From positions 1,488,001 to 1,552,000 of the forward strand of contig NZ_CP028365.1 of assembly GCF_003033925.1 (NCBI RefSeq): DNA of 64,000 bases, written 5' to 3'. The notes beneath the pieces were generated by a model that was given only the letters and a program-made list of their open reading frames with translations, did no database searches and was not told the DNA's origin. The stretch is from Tannerella serpentiformis. GTDB lineage: Bacteria; Bacteroidota; Bacteroidia; Bacteroidales; Tannerellaceae. Shown piece by piece: positions 56,521-64,000 of the stretch; positions within the stretch are counted from its first letter, which is position 1; each line of letters starts with the position of its first letter. Position numbers and translations under genes: made by a program.

Positions 56521-56562
56521 GCGCAGGCAAGGAGAAACCGGATGCGTTCTCCTCGCCTGCGC
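56521..56562 (-). terminator. Terminator of meaB
   Basis: GCGCAGGC-AGGAGAA and TTCTCCT-GCCTGCGC form a long hairpin; on the minus strand followed by TTTTTATGCC. Confidence 0.8.
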
Positions 56563-56596
56563 TCGATGTATGACCGGGGGATTCTCCCCGCCGTTT

Positions 56597-57691
56597 TTAG
56601 TTTTTCGTTGTTCCCTTCAGGAAGATGTCCATCATCTCCTTGGCGGCTACGAAGGAGCTGATCTCGTTGTGCAGCACCTGTTGTTCGACGATGGGCAGGC
56701 GCTCCTCGATGCCGGGGTGGCGATAGAAGGCGTCGCGGAGCATGTCGTGGATGCTCTCGTACATCCAGTATTTGGCCTGACGGTTACGCTTACGGTCGAA
56801 GTAGCCGTTCTGCTTGGTGAAGGCGATGTATTCGTCGATCATGGCCCAGACCTCGTCGATGCCGAGGCCGTAATAGCCGGAGTAGGTGAGCACTTTGGGG
56901 AACCAGCCGGACTCCGTCGGGGGGAAGAGGTGAAGGGCGTTGCGGAAGTGGCCCGCGGCCATCTCGGCACGGCGGATGTTGTCACCGTCGGCCTTGTTGA
57001 TGACGATACCGTCGGCCATCTCCATGATGCCGCGCTTGATACCTTGCAGCTCGTCGCCCGTTCCGGCCAGCTGGATGAGCAGGAAGAAGTCGACCATCGA
57101 ATGGACGGCTGTCTCACTCTGGCCCACGCCGACGGTCTCGACGAAGACGGTGTCGAAGCCTGCGGCCTCACAGAGGATGATCGTCTCACGCGTTTTACGA
57201 GCCACGCCACCTAAGGAGCCGGCCGTGGGGGAGGGTCGGATGAAGGCGTTCTTCTCGCGCGCCAAGGCTTCCATGCGGGTCTTGTCGCCCAGGATACTGC
57301 CCTTCGAGCGTTCGCTACTGGGGTCGATGGCCAGTACGGCCAGCTTATGGCCGCGCTTGAGGACGTGCATGCCGAAGACGTCGATCGAGGTGCTCTTGCC
57401 GGCACCTGGTACGCCCGTGATGCCGATGCGGACGGAGTGTCCGGTGTGTGGCAGGCAGTGCTCGATGATCTCTTGGGCCTGCTGTTGGTGTTCGTGGCGG
57501 GAGCTCTCGACCAGTGTGACGGCCTGGCTGAGGATGGAGGTGTCACCGCGGAGGATGCCTTCGACAAACTCCGTGGTGGTGAATCTGCGCGGGCGTCGGG
57601 CCGTGAGGTAGGGACTGACAGTCGGCGCGTAAGAGGTGCCGCTGTTCACCTTCAGCCCTTTGTATTTCTCGTCGTTCTCAGGATGATTCAT
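56597..57691 (-). CDS. meaB: Methylmalonyl-CoA mutase-associated GTPase MeaB
   Basis: A 364-residue G3E-family GTPase that loads and protects adenosylcobalamin in methylmalonyl-CoA mutase. Walker A GVPGAGKST near residue 98, and the strictly conserved DPSSERSKGSILGDKTRM and TVGVGQSETAV segments are present. The mutase genes are not in this window. Starts at the ATG at 57,691; the first 30 residues are poorly conserved. Confidence 0.94.
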   Translation of the reverse strand: MNHPENDEKYKGLKVNSGTSYAPTVSPYLTARRPRRFTTTEFVEGILRGDTSILSQAVTLVESSRHEHQQQAQEIIEHCLPHTGHSVRIGITGVPGAGKSTSIDVFGMHVLKRGHKLAVLAIDPSSERSKGSILGDKTRMEALAREKNAFIRPSPTAGSLGGVARKTRETIILCEAAGFDTVFVETVGVGQSETAVHSMVDFFLLIQLAGTGDELQGIKRGIMEMADGIVINKADGDNIRRAEMAAGHFRNALHLFPPTESGWFPKVLTYSGYYGLGIDEVWAMIDEYIAFTKQNGYFDRKRNRQAKYWMYESIHDMLRDAFYRHPGIEERLPIVEQQVLHNEISSFVAAKEMMDIFLKGTTKN

Positions 57692-57711
57692 GTGTGTCAG
57701 TGATTATATGA

Positions 57712-57812
57712 GTGGGGGGGATGAGGAGTAGTGAGAGGGTGGTAGTTAGGGGTAGCGGGAAATAGTGGGTTCTACGCTTGAATCCCCTCGACTACTTCCT
57801 ACTACCCGCTAA
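57712..57812. repeat. Imperfect inverted repeat upstream of meaB
   Basis: The left arm GTTAGGGGTAGCGGGAAATA and right arm TACTTCCTACTACCCGCTAAC are imperfect complements. It resembles the TAGAGGGTAG-type repeats at 12.7 and 27.9 kb in composition and lies between meaB and the DUF1573 gene. Confidence 0.55.
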
Positions 57813-57816
57813 CAAC

Positions 57817-59238
57817 TTATTCTGCCTTGATGCGCACGATGCGCACTGGGCCTTGAGGATCGTTGCAGACGATGTAGAGCTCGGTTGCACCCTTATACGC
57901 TTTGTCCTTCAGGGCAAAGGTGAGCGTCATCGATTCGCGTGGGCGAAGCTCCTTTTTCTTGTTGCCGCTCACCTTGACCCACGATGCGTCGCAGGTGATG
58001 CTGTGAAAGACAAGGGGGGCGTGGCCCGTGTTGGTTATGGTCAGCTGTTGCTTCGTAGCGCCCTTCTTGGCGCTGAAGTCGATGACGGTGGCGGAGAGTG
58101 AGAGCGCTGGCCCTGCGTCCTTATCGGCTTGCGAGAGGGTGCTGAAGTCGTCCACCACGTTCACGGCCACGGGGATCTCCCGCGAGGCGATCTCGCGGCC
58201 TTTGGCGTCCTCAGACTTCCAGACCAAATAGCCCTCGGTGCGGCCCTTGCTATGGATGGCCTTGGCGTCGACGGTCACCTTGATGCGTTCCGCCTTGTGC
58301 GGTGCCAGCAGTCGGGGGGCATCTACGTGCACATAGGCGGGCAGATGACTGAAGGAGAGCCGAACGTCTTCGTCCGAGAGGTTCTCGATCCATACCTCTT
58401 GCGAGGCGATCTCGCGCTCACGGAGCAGGTAGAAGTCGAAGCGGCGCTGCTGGGTGCCGATCCGCCCGATGGTGTCGGGGAAGAGGATCTTCTGGCTGCG
58501 TGCCTTGGCGATCACTTCGCCGGTGATGGTCAGCTTGTGGCGGCCACCTTTGGCGTCGGAGTAGACGGTGATGTTCTTACGGAAGGGGCCGGGGCGGTCG
58601 GTGGGATCGTAGGTGATGACCACGTCGCCTATGCCACCGACGGGGATCGGTGTGCGTGTCCACTCCGGTTCGGCGCAGCCGCAGGACGACTGCACGTGGG
58701 AGATGTTCAGCGGCGCCGTTCCGGTGTTCTTGATGCGAAAGACGTGCATTGCAAAGCCGTCTTCCTCCTTGATCTTACCGAAGTCGAAGGTCCACTGGTC
58801 GGGCGAGAAGTCGGCCATCGGCTGCTTGGGGGCGTTCGGGTTGGGCTTCACGCTGCCCTTGATGACGAGTGCGGTGGCCTCGGATGAGGCACTACTGAGC
58901 ACATCGATGAGGATGCTGAAGTCGCCCGAATGGCCCGCGGGATTGTAGGTCACCTCCAGGCGAGCCGTCTGTCCGGGTGCGATGGGCGTCCGGGACCAGC
59001 GGGTGATGACGCTACGGTTGGCGCAGGTGACGCGTTGCAGCTCCAGCGGCGCCTGTCCGTCGTTGCGCAGAATGAAGTCGTGCTTGACGGCGCCTTTCTT
59101 CTCGTCGATGCGTCCGAAGTCGTGAACCGTCTGGCCTATAAACAATTTTGCCTCTTTCTGGGCAGCTGAGTACTGCCACAGAAAGAGACATCCAATTGTC
59201 ACCAGTAAACTAAGTGCGCGGTGAGGTTTACCGATCAT
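57817..59238 (-). CDS. Exported protein with repeated DUF1573 domains
   Basis: A 473-residue protein started at the ATG at 59,238, seven bases after the preceding stop, which gives a signal peptide (SLLVTIGCLFLWQYSAAQ). At least two DUF1573 units are clear: VHDFGRIDEKKGAVKHDF near residue 36 and TFDFGKIKEEDGFAMHVF near 148, and a third at the end (LTITNTGHAPLVFHSITCD). SSCGC near residue 173 is typical. These Ig-like domains occur widely in Bacteroidota exported proteins; the role is unknown. The upstream one-domain DUF1573 gene forms an operon with it. Confidence 0.82.
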   Translation of the reverse strand: MIGKPHRALSLLVTIGCLFLWQYSAAQKEAKLFIGQTVHDFGRIDEKKGAVKHDFILRNDGQAPLELQRVTCANRSVITRWSRTPIAPGQTARLEVTYNPAGHSGDFSILIDVLSSASSEATALVIKGSVKPNPNAPKQPMADFSPDQWTFDFGKIKEEDGFAMHVFRIKNTGTAPLNISHVQSSCGCAEPEWTRTPIPVGGIGDVVITYDPTDRPGPFRKNITVYSDAKGGRHKLTITGEVIAKARSQKILFPDTIGRIGTQQRRFDFYLLREREIASQEVWIENLSDEDVRLSFSHLPAYVHVDAPRLLAPHKAERIKVTVDAKAIHSKGRTEGYLVWKSEDAKGREIASREIPVAVNVVDDFSTLSQADKDAGPALSLSATVIDFSAKKGATKQQLTITNTGHAPLVFHSITCDASWVKVSGNKKKELRPRESMTLTFALKDKAYKGATELYIVCNDPQGPVRIVRIKAE

Positions 59239-59245
59239 CCCTGTC

Positions 59246-59647
59246 TCAGGAGTTTTGTATGACATTACCGCGGATGGTCAGCACATAGTTGCCTCCGTCG
59301 GCTTTACCATTGCTGTAGACTGAGATGGTCTTGACGAACTTACCGGGGCGTCCAGCGGGGTTGTAGGTCACTTTGATCTGTCCCGTCTTACCCGGAGCGA
59401 TCGGTTCCTTGGTCCATTCCGGTGTAGTACAGCCGCAAGAGGCTACGACACGCGAGATAACCAGCGGCAGCTCGCCGTTGTTCATCACCGTAAAGACATG
59501 GCTGGCGGGGCCGGCCGATTCTTTGATGTCACCAAAGTCAAACGTCGCACTGCCTGTAGCTGTGATCGACGCGCTCTTCTCTTGAGCCGAGAGAGCTCCT
59601 GCCGTCATCATTAAGATGGCTGTCAATACAAATAAGATACGTTTCAT
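59246..59647 (-). CDS. Exported single DUF1573-domain protein
   Basis: A 133-residue protein with signal peptide MKRILFVLTAILMMTAGALSAQ and one DUF1573 domain: FDFGDIKESAGPASHVFTV, ASCGCTTPEWTKEPIAPG, TVYSNG. The last part resembles each unit of the larger protein downstream, which is likely an expanded relative. A promoter (reverse TACTTTTG and CTTG, 19 bp apart) is at 59,681-59,711. Confidence 0.85.
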   Translation of the reverse strand: MKRILFVLTAILMMTAGALSAQEKSASITATGSATFDFGDIKESAGPASHVFTVMNNGELPLVISRVVASCGCTTPEWTKEPIAPGKTGQIKVTYNPAGRPGKFVKTISVYSNGKADGGNYVLTIRGNVIQNS

Positions 59648-59680
59648 TTCTGTCGAATGATTAATAGTAAATACCGGCCG

Positions 59681-59711
59681 CAAAAGTAGTACGCAAGGGG
59701 AGAGTAGCAAG
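59681..59711 (-). promoter_or_regulatory. Promoter of the DUF1573 operon
   Basis: CAAAAGTA (59681-59688, reverse TACTTTTG) and CAAG (59708-59711, reverse CTTG) with a 19-bp spacer. A good match to the Bacteroidota consensus. Confidence 0.75.
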
Positions 59712-60060
59712 CTGGCGCCCCAGCCACGGCCAGCTCATCCGCCAGCAACGACAAGCTCGCGCGCCAGCAGGATGATGCTCACGCGCCAGCTTACTGATGC
59801 TCATGCGCCAGCAACGACAAGCTCGTGCACCAGCAGGATGAAGCTCACGCGCCAGCTTACTAATGCTCGTTCACCAGCAAGACGAAGCTCGCGCACCAGC
59901 AAGACGAAGCTCATGCGCCAGCTTACTGATGCTCATCCGCCAGCAACGACAAGCTCGCGCACCAGCATGGTGAAGCTCACGCGCCAGCTTATCAATGCTC
60001 ATTTGCCAGCAATGACAGGCTCGTGCACCAGTGAGATAAAGCTCACGCATCAGCTCTTTT
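59705..60060. repeat. 22-bp repeat array of GCTCATGCGCCAGC units
   Basis: GCTC begins at 59777, 59799, 59821, 59843, 59865, 59887, 59909 and 59931, exactly 22 bp apart, and the series runs on in both directions. Two linker types (TTACTGAT and ACGACAA) alternate with AGGATGA or AAGACGA, which gives a 66-bp superrepeat. It is about half the period of the other arrays. Palindromes are weaker here. No gene is seen in 59,648-60,179 otherwise. Confidence 0.93.
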
Positions 60061-60148
60061 CGCTCACGTTCCGCCTAAAATCGGCTTCGATAGAGCCAGA
60101 GACAAGGCTGTTGATGTGGATGATTGGGTTACTTCGGGGGATAACGAA

Positions 60149-60176
60149 AGAGGCGACCGAATAATCGATCGCCTCT
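60149..60176 (-). terminator. Terminator after tRNA-Asn
   Basis: AGAGGCGA (60149-60156) and TCGCCTCT (60169-60176) pair; on the minus strand followed by TTCGTTATC. Confidence 0.7.
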
Positions 60177-60179
60177 CGC

Positions 60180-60252
60180 TCTTCCTCTTGGACTTGAACC
60201 AAGGACCCTCTGATTAACAGTCAGATGCTCTAACCAACTGAGCTAAGGAAGA
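60180..60252 (-). tRNA. tRNA-Asn (GTT)
   Basis: The minus strand folds as a 73-base tRNA: acceptor stem TCTTCCT/AGGAAGA, D arm with AGCTCAGTTGGTTAGAGC, anticodon loop CTGTTAA (anticodon GTT), T arm GGTTCAAGTCC. CCA is not encoded. It is alone and lies next to the 22-bp array. Confidence 0.97.
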
Positions 60253-60309
60253 AGGTGTCTGTTCCTCAAAAAGACGCCGCAAAGATAGGGGCAGATTGGA
60301 GACATGCAA

Positions 60310-60317
60310 TACTTTTG
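60310..60317 (+). promoter_or_regulatory. -7 element for the PfkB kinase gene
   Basis: TACTTTTG fits the consensus; it lies 20 bp before the ATG at 60,337 and inside the longer open frame, which argues against an earlier start. Confidence 0.6.
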
Positions 60318-60336
60318 CGAAAAAAATAAGCGAGAC

Positions 60337-61323
60337 ATGAGAATTATCGGAATCGGAAACGCGTTGCTCGATGTGCTGTTGCGCCTCGAGAGCGACGCTA
60401 CGCTGCAAGCAATGGGAATGAAGAAAGGCGTCATGGAGCTGGTAGACGAATCTACGATGCGCGCCATCCAACAAGAACAATCGGGCCTTGAACGCTCGGA
60501 CGCCCCGGGCGGATCAGTCTGCAACACGATGCGCGCGCTGGCATTGCTCGGCGCCTCAGTCGGCTACGTGGGCAAGGTTGGGACGGACGCCAATGGCGCC
60601 TTCTATGAGCAGGCCATTCGCGATGCTGGCGTGACGCCGCACATCGTGCGCTCAGAAGGCATATCGGGCTGCTGTACCGTGCTGATGTCGCCGGACAGTG
60701 AACGCACGATGGCCACCTTCCTCGGCCCCGCCGCCACGCTCACCTCTGACGAGATCATGGACGAGACACTCCGCGCCTACGATTGTATCTATGTCGAGGG
60801 TTACCTGATCTCCAACGCCTCGACGGATCGCCTCTTCCTCCCCATCCTACGTCGCGCGAAGGCCCTCGGGAAGAAAGTGGCGCTCGACCTCTCGAACTTC
60901 AACATCGTCAACGGCTTCAGCTACATGCTCCACCGGGCCATCCCGGAATACGTCGACATCCTCTTCTCCAACGAGACCGAGGCGGAGGCCTACACCGGCA
61001 AGTCGGCCGAGGAAGCGCTTCGTGAGATCATGAAAGAAGTGAAGTACGCCGTCGTTACCGTCGGGAAGGACGGGGCGCTGGCCGGTCACGCTGGCGAGAC
61101 GGTCCATGTGCCGGCCGTGAGCAACAACCCCGTTGACACTACGGGAGCGGGCGACAACTTCGCTGCGGGCTTCCTTTACGGCTACTCACGCGGGGCCACC
61201 CTCCGCCAATCGGCCGAAATCGGTGCCTTGATGGCGGGGAACGTCGTCGAGACCGTCGGGCCGCAGATCGTGCCTGAACGATGGGCGCAAATCACGTCGA
61301 AGGTCAGCAGCATCCTCGGCTGA
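60337..61323 (+). CDS. PfkB-family sugar or nucleoside kinase
   Basis: A 328-residue kinase started at the ATG at 60,337 (MRIIGIGNALLDVLLRLESD). The two PfkB signatures are visible: a glycine-rich N-terminal region GGSVCNTMRALALLGASVGYVGKVG near residue 59 and NPVDTTGAGDNFAAGFLYG near residue 262 with the catalytic Asp. It resembles adenosine kinase-like and ribokinase-type proteins; the substrate cannot be fixed. The S41 protease gene follows at 32 bp. Confidence 0.88.
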   Translation: MRIIGIGNALLDVLLRLESDATLQAMGMKKGVMELVDESTMRAIQQEQSGLERSDAPGGSVCNTMRALALLGASVGYVGKVGTDANGAFYEQAIRDAGVTPHIVRSEGISGCCTVLMSPDSERTMATFLGPAATLTSDEIMDETLRAYDCIYVEGYLISNASTDRLFLPILRRAKALGKKVALDLSNFNIVNGFSYMLHRAIPEYVDILFSNETEAEAYTGKSAEEALREIMKEVKYAVVTVGKDGALAGHAGETVHVPAVSNNPVDTTGAGDNFAAGFLYGYSRGATLRQSAEIGALMAGNVVETVGPQIVPERWAQITSKVSSILG

Positions 61324-61355
61324 TCGTAGACTTACTAATCATACACATCACATAC

Positions 61356-63032
61356 ATGTTACAAGTAAAGAGAGCGCAAGTCTTCTGCCTGGCTATTGCG
61401 CTAAGCATCGGTGGCCCACTTTGGGCGCAGAAACCGCAGACGGAGCGCCGCTTCGAAGTCAGCAAACAACTGGACATCCTGAACGCGATCGTGAAGGAAG
61501 TCGAAATGTTCTACGTCGATTCGGTGGAGACCGAGAAGGTCGTACGCCGCGGCATTGACGCCATGCTCAAGGGCCTCGATCCCTACACCGAATATTACCC
61601 GGAGCAGGAGACGGACAACATAAAAATGCTCGTCACCGGCGAATACGGCGGCGTGGGCGCCTATATCCGTGCCCGCGATGGCGGAGTGATCATCTCGGAG
61701 CCTTTCGAAGGCATGCCCGCCGCCCTGGCCGGACTGAAGGCCGGCGACCGCATCTTGATGATCGACACGGCCGACGTCCGCAAGGCTACCACCGAGCGCG
61801 TCAGCGAGCTGCTCAAGGGCACGCCCAACTCCAAAGTCGTGATCAAGATCGAGCGCCCGGGCGAGAAGAAGCCCCGCAAGGTAGAAGTCACCCGTAAACA
61901 GGTATCCCTGAAGCAAGTCGTGCACTACGGCGTCTATGGCGACGGCACGGGCTATATCTATCTCGAGGGATTCAAGGAGCGCAGCGCCGATGAGGTGCGC
62001 GAAGCCTTGGAAGATCTGAAGCAGAACCACCACATCAAGAGCCTCATCCTCGACCTCCGCGACAACGGCGGCGGCCTCCTTTCGAGCGCCGTGCAGATCG
62101 TCAACCTGTTCGTCCCGAAGGGTCGCGAAGTGCTCTCCACCCGCGGCAAGATGAAGCTTTGGGATCGCACCTACCGCACGACGCTCGATCCGGTCGACTC
62201 CGTCATCCCCCTCGCGGTGCTCATCAACGGCAACTCCGCCTCGGCCTCCGAGATCGTCAGCGGCGCCCTGCAGGACATGGACCGCGCCGTGCTGATCGGC
62301 AACCGATCCTTCGGCAAGGGGCTTGTGCAGACTCCCCGCGACTTGCCCTACGAGGGCCAGATCAAGATCACGACCAGTAAATACTACATCCCCAGCGGCC
62401 GCTGCATTCAGCAGCTCGACTATTCGCATCGCAACGCCGATGGTTCAGTCTCGGCTGTACCCGACAGCCTCACGTCCGTCTTCTACACCGCCAGCGGGCG
62501 GCCCGTACGCGACGGCGGCGGCATCCGTCCAGACTTCGAGATGGAGGAAAAAAAGACGCCCACGATGCTCTTCTACCTCGTCAACGATTTTGCATTCTTC
62601 GACTTCGTCACTGACTGGGTGCGGGCCCATCCCACCATCGCGCCGGCCAAAGATTTCGTCTTCCCCGACGCCGATTACGAGTCCTTCAAGAAGCGTCTCA
62701 AGGAGGCCAATTTCACTTACGACCGCCAGAGTGAGAAGGCACTCAAGAGCCTTCGGGAAGTAGCCGAATATGAGGGCTATCTGGCCGAGGACTCCGCCAC
62801 TTTCGTCGCTCTTGAGGCGCGTCTGAAGCCGAACTTAGACCGCGACTTGGAGCGTTATAAAGACGACATCAAAAAGCTCATCGCCGCTGAAATCGTCAAG
62901 CGCTACTACTACCAGGAGGGCGCCATGATCGAGAACCTCAAGGACGATAAGACGCTCCAGAAGGCCCTCGACGTGCTCGCCGACCGAGAGTTGTATCGCA
63001 AGACCCTCAGCCGACCTGAAGAGAAGAAATAA
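61356..63032 (+). CDS. S41 family C-terminal processing peptidase
   Basis: A 558-residue exported serine protease, started at the ATG at 61,356 to give signal peptide LQVKRAQVFCLAIALSIGG. It has the CTP order: N-terminal helices, a PDZ domain (VIISEPFEGMPAALAGLKAGDRILMID, near residue 108) and the S41 protease domain. The catalytic Ser is in NGNSASASEIVSGALQD near residue 290 and the Lys in GNRSFGKGLVQT near 315. A charged helical tail of about 130 residues follows. CTPs trim periplasmic proteins. Confidence 0.93.
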   Translation: MLQVKRAQVFCLAIALSIGGPLWAQKPQTERRFEVSKQLDILNAIVKEVEMFYVDSVETEKVVRRGIDAMLKGLDPYTEYYPEQETDNIKMLVTGEYGGVGAYIRARDGGVIISEPFEGMPAALAGLKAGDRILMIDTADVRKATTERVSELLKGTPNSKVVIKIERPGEKKPRKVEVTRKQVSLKQVVHYGVYGDGTGYIYLEGFKERSADEVREALEDLKQNHHIKSLILDLRDNGGGLLSSAVQIVNLFVPKGREVLSTRGKMKLWDRTYRTTLDPVDSVIPLAVLINGNSASASEIVSGALQDMDRAVLIGNRSFGKGLVQTPRDLPYEGQIKITTSKYYIPSGRCIQQLDYSHRNADGSVSAVPDSLTSVFYTASGRPVRDGGGIRPDFEMEEKKTPTMLFYLVNDFAFFDFVTDWVRAHPTIAPAKDFVFPDADYESFKKRLKEANFTYDRQSEKALKSLREVAEYEGYLAEDSATFVALEARLKPNLDRDLERYKDDIKKLIAAEIVKRYYYQEGAMIENLKDDKTLQKALDVLADRELYRKTLSRPEEKK

Positions 63033-63041
63033 GTACACCGG

Positions 63042-63116
63042 GGGGTAGCATAAAGCCGTGAAAAAAGGGACGGGCGCCGCCGCACCCAACCCTTTCTCGC
63101 CGCTTTTTGCTACCCC
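63042..63116 (+). terminator. Long inverted repeat after the S41 gene
   Basis: GGGGTAGCA (63042-63050) and TGCTACCCC (63108-63116) enclose about 57 bp that can pair further; may act as terminator but has no clear T run. Confidence 0.45.
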
Positions 63117-63158
63117 TCATTGTGTCGAATCACGAACATTTCAAATTCCACCCATCGC

Positions 63159-63851
63159 ATGAAAAAGTTAGTCATCCTTACCGGCGCCGGTATGAGCGCC
63201 GAGAGCGGCATCTCCACCTTCCGCGACTCCAACGGGCTGTGGGAGAATTATCGCGTCGAAGATGTCGCCACGCCCGAGGGCTTCGCCAGCAATCCGCAGC
63301 TCGTCCTCGACTTCTACAACGCTCGCCGACGCGAACTGCTTCGCGCCGAGCCCAACGACGGCCACCGCGGACTGGCGGCCCTGGAGCGCGACTTTGACGT
63401 TCGCATTGTCACGCAAAACGTGGATAACCTTCACGAACGCGCCGGCAGTTCGCACGTCATCCACCTCCACGGCGAACTGATGAAAGCCTGTTCCGAGCGC
63501 AACCTCAATCGCCCGATCGACATCGATCCCGAGCACCCCGACATGCGCCTGGGCGACACCGCCCCCGATGGCGGCCGCCTGCGCCCGTTCATCGTCTGGT
63601 TCGGCGAGCCTGTCCCTATGATCGAGGAGGCGATTCGCATCGTCACGGACTGCGACCTCTTCGCCGTGATCGGCACCTCGCTCAACGTCTACCCCGCCGC
63701 AGGTCTGCTCAGCTACGTTCGCCGCGGCCAGCCCATCTTCCTGATCGACCCCAAGGAGGTGGCCGTTTACCGAAACGACGTTGAGTTCATTCGCTACGGC
63801 GCCTCCGAAGGCGTCCGAATTTTGACCGACCGACTGCAAGCCTTCCGCTAA
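63159..63851 (+). CDS. cobB: Sir2-family NAD-dependent deacylase
   Basis: A 230-residue sirtuin started at the ATG at 63,159 (MKKLVILTGAGMSAESGIST). The NAD site GAGMSAESGISTFRD, TQNVDNLHERAG and the catalytic His in HLHGELM are present, as is FYNARRREL, whose Tyr-x-x-Arg is shared with class III sirtuins that remove succinyl and similar groups. Oddly only two Cys are in the protein (ACSE and TDCD), so the four-Cys zinc site of most sirtuins is missing. It is followed by a terminator. Confidence 0.92.
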   Translation: MKKLVILTGAGMSAESGISTFRDSNGLWENYRVEDVATPEGFASNPQLVLDFYNARRRELLRAEPNDGHRGLAALERDFDVRIVTQNVDNLHERAGSSHVIHLHGELMKACSERNLNRPIDIDPEHPDMRLGDTAPDGGRLRPFIVWFGEPVPMIEEAIRIVTDCDLFAVIGTSLNVYPAAGLLSYVRRGQPIFLIDPKEVAVYRNDVEFIRYGASEGVRILTDRLQAFR

Positions 63852-63879
63852 ATCTCCGCCGATAGGCGTGCGCATCAAC

Positions 63880-63921
63880 AAAGGGCTGTCCGAGATGATG
63901 TCTCGGGCAGCCCTTTTTGTA
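63880..63921 (+). terminator. Terminator after the sirtuin gene
   Basis: AAGGGCTG-CCGAGA pairs with TCTCGGGCAGCCCTT (to 63,915), then TTTTTGT. The remaining 80 bp of the window show no convincing gene. Confidence 0.85.
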
Positions 63922-64000
63922 TTCCGATAAATGTTTACCTCAAAAATCATCTTCCTTTCTGGAGTCGGATTGCCATTCTTTTTATCATGGATCACCCTCC

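Noticed and set aside
63168-63995. 275-codon minus-strand frame at the window end
   Set aside because: Mostly antisense to the sirtuin gene; the first 40 codons look non-coding and cross a terminator.

Overview
The window looks like a chromosomal segment from a GC-rich member of the Bacteroidales, most plausibly of the Porphyromonadaceae/Tannerellaceae. The evidence is the Bacteroidota-type promoter (TAnnTTTG at -7) before many genes, a meso-DAP-type MurE, a long MraY, DUF1573 and DUF4625 proteins, a TonB receptor beside a His-rich lipoprotein, a TMEM43-like protein and MeaB. The family assignment is inference; no 16S or database comparison was possible. No phage, plasmid, complete insertion sequence or CRISPR-cas locus is visible.

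Layout. 1-12.7 kb is a division and cell wall (dcw) cluster: 3' end of an FtsI-type PBP, murE, mraY, murD, ftsW, murG, murC, ftsQ, ftsA, ftsZ, then a YqeY-like gene. 13.6-20 kb holds a DnaQ-type exonuclease, an outer-membrane barrel protein, dnaE and trxA. 20.5-23.5 kb is the ribosomal cluster rplM-rpsI, rpsB-tsf. 24.3-31.3 kb, mostly on the minus strand, holds a Nim-like flavoprotein, a rhodanese lipoprotein (plus strand), a LolD-type ATPase, aroA, a DUF2179 protein, rnc, fabF and acpP. 31.4-49.9 kb holds purN, a GT9 transferase, a Fur-family regulator, TMEM43, a 5'-nucleotidase, a C1 peptidase, purD, two membrane proteins, an M16 peptidase, a ComM-type ATPase and CorA. 49.9-64 kb holds rsmA, cobI/cbiL, a probable metal-uptake locus (CPICHF protein, TonB receptor, DUF4625 lipoprotein), meaB, two DUF1573 genes, tRNA-Asn, a PfkB kinase, an S41 protease and a sirtuin.

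The most unusual feature lies between the genes. At least ten stretches are arrays of short units repeated every 40-42 bp (two of them include 42-bp units, one is 40 bp, most are exactly 41 bp), plus one array of 22 bp. Each array has its own sequence and base composition, but nearly all units carry a short palindrome. Units within one array are near-identical, and the sequences in different arrays look unrelated, so the shared property is the spacing and the dyad symmetry rather than the sequence. One such array (42 bp, divisible by three) lies at the 5' end of murD and reads through in frame. There are also three small elements with inverted termini: a 132-bp element between ftsW and murG flanked by TAA, and two elements with perfect 27-bp terminal repeats at 15.7 and 43.5 kb.
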